This document shows, in pieces, positions 7,901 to 16,328 of a stretch of 55,728 nt of DNA. A program made the translations under genes and the position numbers. The stretch lies in assembly GCA_946500615.1 (NCBI GenBank), contig CAMMWP010000007.1, forward strand, positions 1-55,728, written 5' to 3'. The notes below the pieces were generated by a model. It was not told the DNA's origin. It saw only the letters and a program-made list of their open reading frames with translations, and did no database searches. The first letter of the stretch is position 1. Each line of letters opens with the position of its first letter. The stretch comes from an uncultured Clostridium sp. (GTDB lineage Bacteria > Bacillota > Clostridia > TANB77 > CAG-508).

Positions 7901-8794
7901 AAGATATAATAAAATTAATCTTATTATAGATAATCATAGAACTGTACGAAACGCTTAGTATTTTCTGATCAATAGTATACAATTACTTAAATAATAATTA
8001 TTATGATATTAAAATAAAACAAATAAAATCTAAAAAAATGGAAGAACCTTAAGAGCTAAAGAGAAAAACTATATAAATAATTATCAAAAAACCTAATATT
8101 CCTTAAAATAAGTATAACGCCTTTCTATTCAAGAAGAATCGGTAAATTGAAAAAGTAACTTCTAATTACCGATTAAATGCTATTTTAATGCATTTAATTG
8201 GTGAAGGTAAAGACATGAAAAAAATTCTAAATCCTATACCATTGAATTATCTTAATTAGAGATGATTGAAGTATCAAAATTATGTAGTATTTGATATTTC
8301 AATTGTCTCTCTTTCTATATTTCTTGATATACTTTTCATTATTTTCTTAAACTTTTCTTTTGATATTTTTTATAGTGCTAGGTAAAATTTCTTTATAATT
8401 TGTAATTATATAATGCTTTTTATTCATAGTTGTATTATTTCACTTTTAAATGTAAAGTTCATGTGCGAATGTAATTTGTGCTCTATTCAAGGTAAGAAAA
8501 AATATTTGGGTTTGATAATTAAAGATTTCTTTATTTAAGATTAAAAACCATTATCTAGTTACTTAGACAAAATGCAAAAGCAAAAAACAATAATACAATG
8601 TCTTATTTTTTAAAATTTATAATAGAAGCTAAAAAACATGATATAATGCTAATTGTTAGAAGACAATCAATTTATAGAATAAATCCTCAAATCACTTGCA
8701 AAATCTGTAAAATAGTATATAATAGGAACATAAAACAAAAAAGCAATAAAATTCAAAAAATAGAAAAGACATAGAAAGGAAAGCAGAAAAAAAC
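7901..8794. other. 894-bp non-coding region with three strong hairpins
   Basis: No protein is supported. Two overlapping hairpins exclude each other: AATCGGTAAATT (8137-8148) with AATTACCGATT (8164-8174), or ACCGATTAAATGC (8168-8180) with GCATTTAATTGGT (8190-8202; 13 bp, one G-T pair). A third hairpin has arms of about 21 bases, 8258-8278 and 8290-8310, followed by a T-rich tract, and is a plausible terminator. The remainder up to the RNase III gene is AT-rich without recognisable features. The 3' end must include the rnc promoter, which I could not place confidently. Confidence 0.55.
8258..8325 (+). terminator. Long hairpin, probable terminator
   Basis: A stem of about 21 bp with few mismatches (AGAGATGATTGAAG... 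at 8258 with ...TTCAATTGTCTCT ending 8310), a loop of about 11 bases, and a T-rich run CTTTCTATATTTCTT after it. It is about 360 bp after the surface-protein stop codon, so it would end a transcript carrying the two switching hairpins. Confidence 0.5.
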
Positions 8795-9469
8795 ATGAAT
8801 ATAGAAGGAATCGAAAAAGAAATAGGATACACATTCCAAAACAAAGAATTACTAAAAACAGCACTAACACACACATCATATGCCTATGAAAAACATATAG
8901 AAAGTAACGAAAAATTAGAATTTTTAGGAGACAGCATATTAGAATTTTTGTCAAGTAGATATCTATTTACACACTATACAAACTTAAAAGAAGGAGAAAT
9001 GACCAAAGTAAGAGCGAGTGTAGTATGTGAAAAAAGCTTATATAAAATAGCAACGAACCATCACTTTGGAGAATATTTACGATTAGGAAAATCAGAAAAA
9101 GTAAATGGAGGAAACAAGAGGCCAGCCATTCTAGCAGACAGTGTAGAAGCAATCATTGCAGCCATGTACTTAGATGGTGGATTAGAACCAGTCAATACAT
9201 TTATCATAGAAAATTTAAAAGAAGAAATCGAACAAGCAAGCACACATGTAGGAGACAAAGATTATAAAACCGTACTGCAAGAAAAATTGCAAGAAGCAGG
9301 AGATGTAAAAATCGAATATGATATTATTCACGAAAGTGGACCAGACCATGACAAACGTTTTGAAGCACAAGTAAGATTTAATGGTAAAATCTTGGCAACA
9401 GGAAATGGAAAAAGCAAAAAAGGAGCTGAAATGCAAGCAGCGAAAAAAGCATTAGAAAATCTAAAATAG
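8795..9469 (+). CDS. rnc: Ribonuclease III
   Basis: A 224-residue double-strand-specific endoribonuclease that processes rRNA precursors and structured mRNAs. The N-terminal nuclease domain has the signature NEKLEFLGDSILE (residues 38-50) with the metal-binding acidic residues, and the second acidic cluster DSVEAIIAAMYLDGG (about 111-125). The C-terminal double-stranded RNA-binding domain runs from about 155 to 222 and ends in the KKGAEMQAAKKALE helix. Its length is normal for the family. AAAGGA precedes ATG 8795. A radical SAM gene follows after 15 bp, so the two share an operon. Confidence 0.97.
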   Translation: MNIEGIEKEIGYTFQNKELLKTALTHTSYAYEKHIESNEKLEFLGDSILEFLSSRYLFTHYTNLKEGEMTKVRASVVCEKSLYKIATNHHFGEYLRLGKSEKVNGGNKRPAILADSVEAIIAAMYLDGGLEPVNTFIIENLKEEIEQASTHVGDKDYKTVLQEKLQEAGDVKIEYDIIHESGPDHDKRFEAQVRFNGKILATGNGKSKKGAEMQAAKKALENLK

Positions 9470-9484
9470 AAAAGAGGTAAATCT

Positions 9485-10576
9485 ATGAAACATCAATATA
9501 TCATACCCATATTTGTACCACATTTAGGATGTCCAAATGATTGCATATTTTGTAACCAAAAATCCATTAGTGGGCAAAAAAAGAATATGACAAAAGAAGA
9601 AGCAAAAAAAATAATAGATGATTACCTAGAAAATATAAAAGATAAAGAAGCACAAATCGAAATAGCCTTTTTCGGAGGAAGTTTCACAGCCATAGAAGAA
9701 ACATTACAAAACGAACTATTAGAACTAGCATATGAATATATAAAAAATGGAAAGGTAGAAAGTATTAGGATATCGACAAGACCAGATTGTATTAACAAAG
9801 ATATCCTAAAAAGACTAAAAAAATACAAAGTAAAAACAATTGAATTAGGAGTACAATCTTCAAATGACTATATCTTAAAAAGAGCCAATAGAGGGCATAA
9901 TTTTAAAGATGTAAAAAAAGCATCAAAATTAATTCGATTTTATGGATTTACATTAGGACATCAAATGATGGTAGGATTGCCAGAAAGCACGAAAATTGAT
10001 GAAATAAACACTGCAAAAGCATTAATTAAACTAAAACCAAAAATGGTAAGAATTTATCCTGTATTAGTTGTAAAAAATACAAAATTAGAAAAAGAATATA
10101 AAGAAGGCATTTATGAGCCATTGCCATTACCTCAAGCCATTGAAACTTGTAAAGAATTGGTAAGAATGTTCGCAGATAAAAAAATTGATATTATCAGAGT
10201 AGGATTACAAAATACAGATGAAATTACAGATCCTAACCAAGAAAAAAGCGAAGTCGTAGCAGGACCATATCATCCAGCATTTAGGCAGTTAGTGGAATCT
10301 GCAATGTGGTATGATGCAATTGTTGGAAAAATTAAAAAACTAAATGTAAAAGTAAAAGAAGTAGAAGTGAAAGTAAATCCAATAGATGCCAATAACGTAA
10401 TTGGGCATAAGAAAGAAAATGTTAAAAAGCTAAAAGATTTATATGATGTAGATTTGGTCTTAAAACAAGATGCATCTATCAAGCAAGGAAAATCTAAAAT
10501 TGAAGTTACAAAGACTTTTAAAGATTTTGCTTATGAAGAAAAAGAAGAAGAAAAGAAAGAAGTAAGCAGAAAATAG
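9485..10576 (+). CDS. Radical SAM protein, Elp3-like, without acetyltransferase domain
   Basis: A 363-residue protein. The radical SAM cluster motif is CPNDCIFC (CxxxCxxC) near residues 16-23. FFGGSFTAIE gives the GGE-like SAM-binding element, and the TIM-barrel strands include IRISTRPDCI and TIELGVQSSND. This matches the bacterial subgroup related to Elp3/HemN-type radical SAM proteins commonly found next to rnc in Clostridia. The GNAT domain of true Elp3 is missing; the C-terminus (about 280-363) is Lys-rich and may contact RNA. The substrate is unknown. GAGG lies before ATG 9485, 15 bp after rnc. Confidence 0.85.
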   Translation: MKHQYIIPIFVPHLGCPNDCIFCNQKSISGQKKNMTKEEAKKIIDDYLENIKDKEAQIEIAFFGGSFTAIEETLQNELLELAYEYIKNGKVESIRISTRPDCINKDILKRLKKYKVKTIELGVQSSNDYILKRANRGHNFKDVKKASKLIRFYGFTLGHQMMVGLPESTKIDEINTAKALIKLKPKMVRIYPVLVVKNTKLEKEYKEGIYEPLPLPQAIETCKELVRMFADKKIDIIRVGLQNTDEITDPNQEKSEVVAGPYHPAFRQLVESAMWYDAIVGKIKKLNVKVKEVEVKVNPIDANNVIGHKKENVKKLKDLYDVDLVLKQDASIKQGKSKIEVTKTFKDFAYEEKEEEKKEVSRK

Positions 10577-10676
10577 GATAGGACAATTTTATGAAAATTG
10601 TTATAAAAATAAAGAGGAATAGTTATAATAAAAATAGTTTTAAATATATTTATGAAAACATGGAATAAAAAAGCAT

Positions 10677-10720
10677 AAAATCACCAGAAATTACAAATAC
10701 TTGTAATAAAGGTGATTTTT
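10677..10720 (+). promoter_or_regulatory. Hairpin that both resembles a terminator and covers the yitT ribosome site
   Basis: AAAATCACC (10677-10685) pairs with GGTGATTTT (10711-10719), with an inner pair ATTACAA/TTGTAAT (10690-10696/10701-10707), and then T residues. The right arm contains most of the AAAGGTGA (10708-10715) ribosome site of the gene starting at 10724. The structure could end the radical SAM transcript, or hold translation of yitT closed until opened. Confidence 0.6.
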
Positions 10721-10723
10721 AAT

Positions 10724-11584
10724 ATGAACTTGAAAGAAAAAATCTTAATTAAAAGATTTATTGTAGAAATTTTAGGAATACTATTAGGTGCATTTATCAT
10801 TGCGATTGCTGTATCTCTATTTTTACTACCCAATAAATTATCTTCTGGAGGGGTTGCAGGAATTGCTACTATTACCTATTATTTATTTAGCATGCCAATG
10901 GGGATTAGTATGATCATCATCAATATTCCCTTATTTTTAATGTCTATATTAAAAATAGGAAAAACATTTTTCATAAAATCAATCATTGGAACGATTGCTT
11001 TATCCGTATTTATTGATATATTAGATAAATGGATGCCTTTAACAGAAGACAAATTCTTAGCTTGTATATATGGTGGGATTTTAATGGGATTAGGAACAGC
11101 CATTATTTTAAAAGTAAATGGTTCAACAGGTGGAACAGACTTATTTAGTTATATTGCTAAAGTATATAGACCAACAATTAAAGTAGGAGAAATCATTTTT
11201 TTAATTGATATTGTTATTGTTGCATTAAATATGATTTTTCTAAAAGAAATTGAGATAGGATTATATTCAGCAATAGCCATTTATATAATGGGAAAAATAA
11301 TTGATATTCTCTTTGAAGGTATTTATTTTACAAAATTAATTTATGTGATTTCTGATAAAGCAAAAGAAATTGCAAAAGAAATTGGAGAAGAAATTGGAAG
11401 AGGAACAACAGGAATTTATGGAAAAGGTATGTATACCAATTCGGATAAATTAATTTTAATGTGTGCAGTTACCAGAAAAGATGTAGGAAAAATAATACAA
11501 ATTGCACGAAATAAAGATAAAAGGAGTTTTATTATTATCACAAATTCAAGAGAAGTAATAGGCTTAGGATTTAAAACAGAATAA
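10724..11584 (+). CDS. yitT: YitT-family membrane protein
   Basis: A 286-residue integral membrane protein. Five or so hydrophobic helices span residues 12-190 (for example ILGILLGAFIIAIAVSLFLL and IIFLIDIVIVALNMIFL), with LPNKLSSGGVAGIATI after the first helix as is typical. The soluble C-terminal DUF2179 domain is from about 205 (GIYFTKLIYVISDKAKEIA) to TNSREVIGLGF. The family's function is not established. I use ATG 10724 because AAAGGTGA sits 8 bases before it; a GTG at 10712 lies inside that ribosome site. It is transcribed alone or with the genes upstream, depending on the hairpin at 10677-10720. Confidence 0.9.
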   Translation: MNLKEKILIKRFIVEILGILLGAFIIAIAVSLFLLPNKLSSGGVAGIATITYYLFSMPMGISMIIINIPLFLMSILKIGKTFFIKSIIGTIALSVFIDILDKWMPLTEDKFLACIYGGILMGLGTAIILKVNGSTGGTDLFSYIAKVYRPTIKVGEIIFLIDIVIVALNMIFLKEIEIGLYSAIAIYIMGKIIDILFEGIYFTKLIYVISDKAKEIAKEIGEEIGRGTTGIYGKGMYTNSDKLILMCAVTRKDVGKIIQIARNKDKRSFIIITNSREVIGLGFKTE

Positions 11585-11766
11585 AAAATGATAATATTGA
11601 AAGTATTAAAAAAAAGTCATTTTCAATTATAAAAGTAAAAGCTATCTGACACTGCTATAATAAAAAACGAAAATACAGTGGAAGAAAACCACGTAAAGTT
11701 TCTGTTGAAAATTATATAAAAATGTGTTAATATTACGTAAATATAACAATATATAGGAGAAGAGAT

Positions 11767-12471
11767 ATGGAAACCATATTAATTGTAGAAGATAATATAG
11801 ATATTCATAATTTTATAAAAGAAGTATTAGAAAAAGAGAATTACCATGTGCTAGATAGTTATTCGGGAACAGAAACTTTAATGGTTTTAGAGAGAAAACA
11901 GGTAGATTTAATTTTGTTAGATTTAATGTTACCGGGATTAAATGGAGAAGAAATTATCAAAAAATTTAATCATATTCCTATTATTGTCATTAGTGCCAAA
12001 GCTTCTCCAGAAGATAAAGTAAATGCCTTGTTAATGGGGGCTAATGATTATTTGACAAAGCCATTTTCAACAGAAGAATTGTTAGCTCGAATACAGGTAC
12101 AATTAAGAATGAAAAGAAATCATAAAGACCATATAAAAAATCAAAAAATAACATATAACCAAATGGTACTAGATCAAGAAAACCATACGGTATATATAGG
12201 AAAAGAACAAATCTATTTGACAAAAACAGAATATGCCATTATGAAACAACTATTAATAAACCCAAATCGTGTTGTGACAAAATCAAATTTGCTAGACTTA
12301 ATTAGTGAAGATACATTAGATTGTGATGAAAATTCCTTAAAAGTACATATTAGTAATATGCGAAAAAAGATTAGAAAAGTGACTCAGAAAGAATATATTG
12401 AATCTGTATGGGGAATTGGTTTTAAAATGTATGCAGTGGATAAAAAGAGTAATACAGAAAAGGAAGAATAA
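11767..12471 (+). CDS. OmpR-family response regulator
   Basis: A 234-residue two-component regulator. The receiver domain (1-120) has acidic residues VEDN at 7-10, the phospho-accepting Asp in LILLDLMLPG (about 53), conserved Ser/Thr in VISAKAS, and Lys in LTKPFS (about 103). The winged-helix output domain (about 128-225) ends VWGIGFKM, as in OmpR/PhoB proteins. It leads a cluster with an ABC ATPase, a permease and a histidine kinase, the order seen in antimicrobial-peptide or lantibiotic sensing and immunity loci. GGAGAAGAG precedes ATG. Four TTAAC direct repeats just after its stop codon are candidate binding sites. Confidence 0.95.
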   Translation: METILIVEDNIDIHNFIKEVLEKENYHVLDSYSGTETLMVLERKQVDLILLDLMLPGLNGEEIIKKFNHIPIIVISAKASPEDKVNALLMGANDYLTKPFSTEELLARIQVQLRMKRNHKDHIKNQKITYNQMVLDQENHTVYIGKEQIYLTKTEYAIMKQLLINPNRVVTKSNLLDLISEDTLDCDENSLKVHISNMRKKIRKVTQKEYIESVWGIGFKMYAVDKKSNTEKEE

Positions 12472-12490
12472 ATTACAATCTACAACAAAA

Positions 12491-12530
12491 TTAACCAAAT
12501 CTTAACTATTTTCTTAACCAATATCTTAAC
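12491..12530 (+). promoter_or_regulatory. Four TTAAC direct repeats, likely response-regulator binding site
   Basis: TTAAC occurs at 12491, 12502, 12514 and 12526, spacing 11, 12 and 12 bp, three of them as TCTTAAC. Repeats on one face of the helix at about one-turn intervals are characteristic of OmpR/PhoB-type regulators. They lie between the response regulator stop and the ABC ATPase start (12567), so they probably control the transporter genes. Confidence 0.6.
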
Positions 12531-12566
12531 AATTTAGTTGTAAAGTAAATAGGAAAGGAGGAGGTT

Positions 12567-13481
12567 ATGAACTATATTTTAGAAACAAATCAACTGAAAA
12601 AACAATATAAACATGCTAAAGTGATTAACAATCTTAACATACATATACCAAAAGGGGCTATATATGGACTGATTGGAAAAAACGGAGCAGGAAAAACGAC
12701 ACTCATTCGACTAATTTGTGGTTTACAAAGACCAACTAGTGGAAACTATACAATTTATGGAATTAAAAATACACAAAAAGAGATTTTAGAAGCAAGAAAA
12801 CGTATGGGAGCAATTATTGAAATGCCATCTATTCGTTTAGATGCTACAGCTGAAGAAAATTTAAAAGAACAGTATAGAATGATAGGATTACCAAGTTTTG
12901 ATAACTTGCAAGAACTTTTAAAATTAGTAGGATTAAAAGATACAGGAAAGAAAAAAGCGAAGCATTTTTCATTAGGAATGAAACAGAGATTGGGGATTGC
13001 GATAGCCTTAGTAGGAAACCCAGATTTTTTGATATTGGATGAGCCTATTAATGGATTAGATCCAGAAGGAATTGTGGACATTCGAGAATTGATTTTAACA
13101 TTAAACAAAGAAAAAGGAATTACATTTCTAATTTCTAGTCATTATTTGGATGAATTATCTAAAATATCTACCAATTATGGTTTTATTAAAAATGGTACCA
13201 TGCTTCAAGAAATTTCTAAAAACCAATTAGAAGAAAAGTGTAAAAAAAGAATAGAACTTGAAGTTAGTAATGTAAAGGAATGTGTAAAATACTTTGAAGA
13301 AATGAGGTTTTCTTATGAAGTCATTTCAGATAAAAGAATAAATGTATATGATAAAATAAATATTACAGATTTGGCAATTGCACTCTCAAAAAACAAATGT
13401 ACAATCTATCAATTTCAAGAAAAAGAAGAAACATTAGAAAGTTACTATATCAATCTAATGGGAGGTGCTGATAATGATTAA
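12567..13481 (+). CDS. ABC transporter ATP-binding protein (bacitracin/lantibiotic-type)
   Basis: A 304-residue ATPase subunit. Walker A is GKNGAGKTT (about 36-44), the signature motif is FSLGMKQR (about 138), Walker B is FLILDEPINGLDPEG (about 158), and the switch His is in ISSHYLDEL. The family (BcrA/LolD-like exporters of the DrrA type) partners with a membrane subunit to export or sense peptide antibiotics. A strong ribosome site, AAAGGAGGAGG, precedes ATG. The extra C-terminal 70 residues, with coiled and strand elements, are normal for BcrA-type subunits. The stop codon overlaps the start of the permease gene. Confidence 0.94.
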   Translation: MNYILETNQLKKQYKHAKVINNLNIHIPKGAIYGLIGKNGAGKTTLIRLICGLQRPTSGNYTIYGIKNTQKEILEARKRMGAIIEMPSIRLDATAEENLKEQYRMIGLPSFDNLQELLKLVGLKDTGKKKAKHFSLGMKQRLGIAIALVGNPDFLILDEPINGLDPEGIVDIRELILTLNKEKGITFLISSHYLDELSKISTNYGFIKNGTMLQEISKNQLEEKCKKRIELEVSNVKECVKYFEEMRFSYEVISDKRINVYDKINITDLAIALSKNKCTIYQFQEKEETLESYYINLMGGADND

Positions 13482-14334
13482 ACTGTTAAAAACAAATTTT
13501 TTTAGACTAATAAAAAATAAAATTTTTTGGGGAATTGTCATTATTACAATAGGAATTGCTAGTTTTTTACTATTCAACACATTTTTAAATGCGCAACAAG
13601 AAACAAAACAAGGTATTGATAAATTGTTATTTATGTATATGAATTTTATAGGCATATTTATGGCCATATTTACAAGCTTATTTGTTGGAACTGAATATTC
13701 AGATGGAACACTTAGAAATAAGATTGTAATAGGGCATAACAGAAAGCGTATTTACTTAGCAAATTTAATAACAAGTATCCTTGTAGGAATATGTATACAA
13801 CTTATTTATATGATAATCATAGCAATGATAGGAATTCCTGTTCTTGGAACTTTGCAAATAAAAGTTGAATTATTCTTATTCATTATGCTGGATATTATTT
13901 TTATTATCATTACATATGCTTCCATTTTTACATGTATAACATTACTATGCTCTGATATCACAATATCAACAGTTAGCTGTATTATTTTAGCACTAATCAT
14001 GTTTGTAGTTAGTATGACATTGTCTATGACTGCAAATGCAAGTAAGTATAATGAAATATATGTAGAAAATGAAAAAGGAGAAGTGGAAGTTCAGCAAAAA
14101 GTTAACAAAAATTATCCCGGAGATTTTAAGGTGTTTTTGGCTAAAACGATTTTATATTGTATTCCTACAGGACAATCAGATCAAATCATCAGCCAAATAT
14201 CAAAACAACCGTTTCAAACAATGGATTATATGACAGATAATGAAATCAAAACAGCTTTTCTATATTCATCATGTGTCATCATTGTTATCACAGGTTTAGG
14301 AATATATGGGTTTGAAAGAAAAGATTTAAAATAG
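13474..14334 (+). CDS. ABC transporter permease, ABC-2 type
   Basis: A 286-residue membrane subunit with about six hydrophobic segments: near 20-40, 55-75 (FMYMNFIGIFMAIFTSLFVG), 100-130, 135-160, 165-185 and the C-terminal SSCVIIVITGLGIYGF. VGTEYSDGTLRNKIVIG after the second helix is the conserved loop of BcrB/ABC-2 permeases. ATG 13474 is chosen because GGAGGTG (13461-13467) is 6 bases upstream; a GTG at 13465 is inside that site. It overlaps the ATPase gene by 8 bp, so the two subunits are translationally coupled. Confidence 0.9.
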   Translation: MIKLLKTNFFRLIKNKIFWGIVIITIGIASFLLFNTFLNAQQETKQGIDKLLFMYMNFIGIFMAIFTSLFVGTEYSDGTLRNKIVIGHNRKRIYLANLITSILVGICIQLIYMIIIAMIGIPVLGTLQIKVELFLFIMLDIIFIIITYASIFTCITLLCSDITISTVSCIILALIMFVVSMTLSMTANASKYNEIYVENEKGEVEVQQKVNKNYPGDFKVFLAKTILYCIPTGQSDQIISQISKQPFQTMDYMTDNEIKTAFLYSSCVIIVITGLGIYGFERKDLK

Positions 14335-14371
14335 TAGAATAAATCATAAAAATAGAAAGGTTTAAATAGAT

Positions 14372-15244
14372 ATGTGGACATATATCATCATTATGATAAG
14401 TATATGTATGATTGTATTTCTCATGATACAACTATATTTGTTAAAAAAATCTATCAAAGAAATATATATATCATTAAACAAAATTTTACAGACAGATACC
14501 AATCAATTATTGACGATATCTTCCTCAAACAAGCAAATGAAGGCTTTTGTAAATGATTTGAATAAACAATTACAAAAATTAAGAAAAGAAAAATTAGAAT
14601 ATCAAAATGGAAATCAAGAATTAAAAAAAATTATTACAAATATTTCGCATGATATACGAACACCACTTACAGCCATTCAAGGTTATGTGGATTTAATGAA
14701 AGTGAAACCAGAAAAACAAGAAGAGTACATAAAAATTGTAAAGAAAAAAACAGAGGAAATGGAAATTCTTACAGAGGAATTGTTAAACTTCTCTAAAACA
14801 ATGGATATTGGTATAAACATGAAAAAAGAAAAACAATGTATAAATGAAATTTTAGAAGAAAGTTTAGCAAATATGTATCACATTTTTAAAGAAAAACAAA
14901 TGATTCCAAAAATTGAAATTTGCGAGCAAAAAATATATCGATATATAAATGAACATAGCTTAATACGCATATTTGAAAATATCTTATCAAATATATGTAA
15001 ATATAGTAGAGGGGATTTTAAAGTAACATTAAATTCCAAAGGATTGATTACATTTTGTAATAAGGCAACATCACTTGACGCAATTACTGTTCAAAAAATC
15101 TTTGACAGATATTTTACAGTTGAGAATGCTAAAAAATCAACAGGATTAGGATTAGCAATTAGTAGACAGCTTGTAGAATGCAATGGTGGACAGATATGGG
15201 CAGAATACCAAGCATCCTATTTAATGCTATATATACAATTTTAA
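14372..15244 (+). CDS. Sensor histidine kinase, short single-helix type
   Basis: A 290-residue kinase. One N-terminal helix (about 3-25) is followed by a coiled-coil linker and the H-box NISHDIRTPLTAIQGY with the phospho-accepting His near residue 94. The ATPase domain has the N-box ENILSNICKYS and the G-box STGLGLAISRQLV. There is almost no extracellular sensor domain, the arrangement seen in kinases that read the state of a partner ABC transporter. With the response regulator, ATPase and permease upstream it completes a four-gene antibiotic-response module. The gap to the permease gene is 37 bp. Confidence 0.92.
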   Translation: MWTYIIIMISICMIVFLMIQLYLLKKSIKEIYISLNKILQTDTNQLLTISSSNKQMKAFVNDLNKQLQKLRKEKLEYQNGNQELKKIITNISHDIRTPLTAIQGYVDLMKVKPEKQEEYIKIVKKKTEEMEILTEELLNFSKTMDIGINMKKEKQCINEILEESLANMYHIFKEKQMIPKIEICEQKIYRYINEHSLIRIFENILSNICKYSRGDFKVTLNSKGLITFCNKATSLDAITVQKIFDRYFTVENAKKSTGLGLAISRQLVECNGGQIWAEYQASYLMLYIQF

Positions 15245-15337
15245 GAAACAAAGTATATGATTGACAAAAATAAAGCAATTGCATAGAGAAGTATTTTATG
15301 CTATGATAAGTCATAAAAAAAGATAAAGGAAATCAAT

Positions 15338-16306
15338 ATGCAACAAAAAGAAAATGAAGAATTAAAAAAATATATAAAGAAAATAAAAGAAAATGATATA
15401 AACGGGTTAGAAGAATTATATAAACAATATCATAAAAAAATATATAGCATAGCGTTTTCTATCGTAAAAAACAAAGACGAAGCAGAAGATATCATGCAAA
15501 TCATTTTTACTAAAATACAGCAAATGGACAAAAGCAAATTGCCTTCTGAAAAAGAAATGACATGGATATATAGTGTAACCAAAAATGAAACGCTAAACTT
15601 TCTAAAGAAAAAGAGAGGAGAAATTTCTTTAGATGCCATATATGAAGTAAAAAATAAAAATGATGAAATACAAGAAATAGAAGATATAATAGAATTTAAT
15701 AGATTGATTAGCAAATTGAAGCCAAAAGAAAAAGAAATTGTTTCTCTAAAAATTGTAGGAAATTTTTCATTTCAAGAAATTAGCGAATGGTTACATGAGC
15801 CAATTGGAACAATCAAATGGCGATATTATAAAAGTTTACGAACAATAAAACAAATCATGGGAAGCCTAGCAATGTTTATCATTACATTTGTTATAGGAAT
15901 AAAAGTAGTTCTTAAGGATGCAAAACACAAAGAGCAAGAAATGATACAAACAGAAGATAAGATAAATACAATAGACACTAACAAAGAAGAAACACAAAAT
16001 ATAGCACAACAAGAAAATAATAGCCAAAGGGAAGAAAATCAAGAACAAAATAGTGAATTACAAGATAGCATACAAAAAGATAATACCATAAAAGGAGACA
16101 CGGAAAACAAAACAAATACGATAAACACAATAGAAGGGGAAAATAATGAAATAAAACAAGAAACAATCATAGAACAAGAAGTCACAGAAAATCACATATC
16201 TTACATAGGAATAGGCATAATAGGTATATCTGTCATATTTTTAATCATAACAATTATTTTTTTCATAAAATACCAACTAAAAACCAAAAAGAAATTGTCT
16301 AAATAA
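15338..16306 (+). CDS. ECF-type sigma factor fused to a two-helix membrane domain
   Basis: A 322-residue protein. Residues 1-170 are an ECF sigma-70 factor: region 2 around EELYKQYHKKIYSIAFSIVK and DEAEDIMQIIFTKI, and region 4 around KPKEKEIVSLKIV and EISEWLHEPIGTIKWRYYKS. A membrane helix (about 174-192, LAMFIITFVIGIKVV) follows directly, then about 95 polar residues rich in Glu, Gln, Asn and Thr, then a second helix (about 288-312) and a basic tail. Ordinary ECF factors are soluble and held by a separate anti-sigma protein; here the tether is fused. The next gene is a membrane-anchored protein 22 bp downstream, a likely partner or target. Confidence 0.82.
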   Translation: MQQKENEELKKYIKKIKENDINGLEELYKQYHKKIYSIAFSIVKNKDEAEDIMQIIFTKIQQMDKSKLPSEKEMTWIYSVTKNETLNFLKKKRGEISLDAIYEVKNKNDEIQEIEDIIEFNRLISKLKPKEKEIVSLKIVGNFSFQEISEWLHEPIGTIKWRYYKSLRTIKQIMGSLAMFIITFVIGIKVVLKDAKHKEQEMIQTEDKINTIDTNKEETQNIAQQENNSQREENQEQNSELQDSIQKDNTIKGDTENKTNTINTIEGENNEIKQETIIEQEVTENHISYIGIGIIGISVIFLIITIIFFIKYQLKTKKKLSK

Positions 16307-16328
16307 TAGAAAGGAAAAGGTGGTATAA

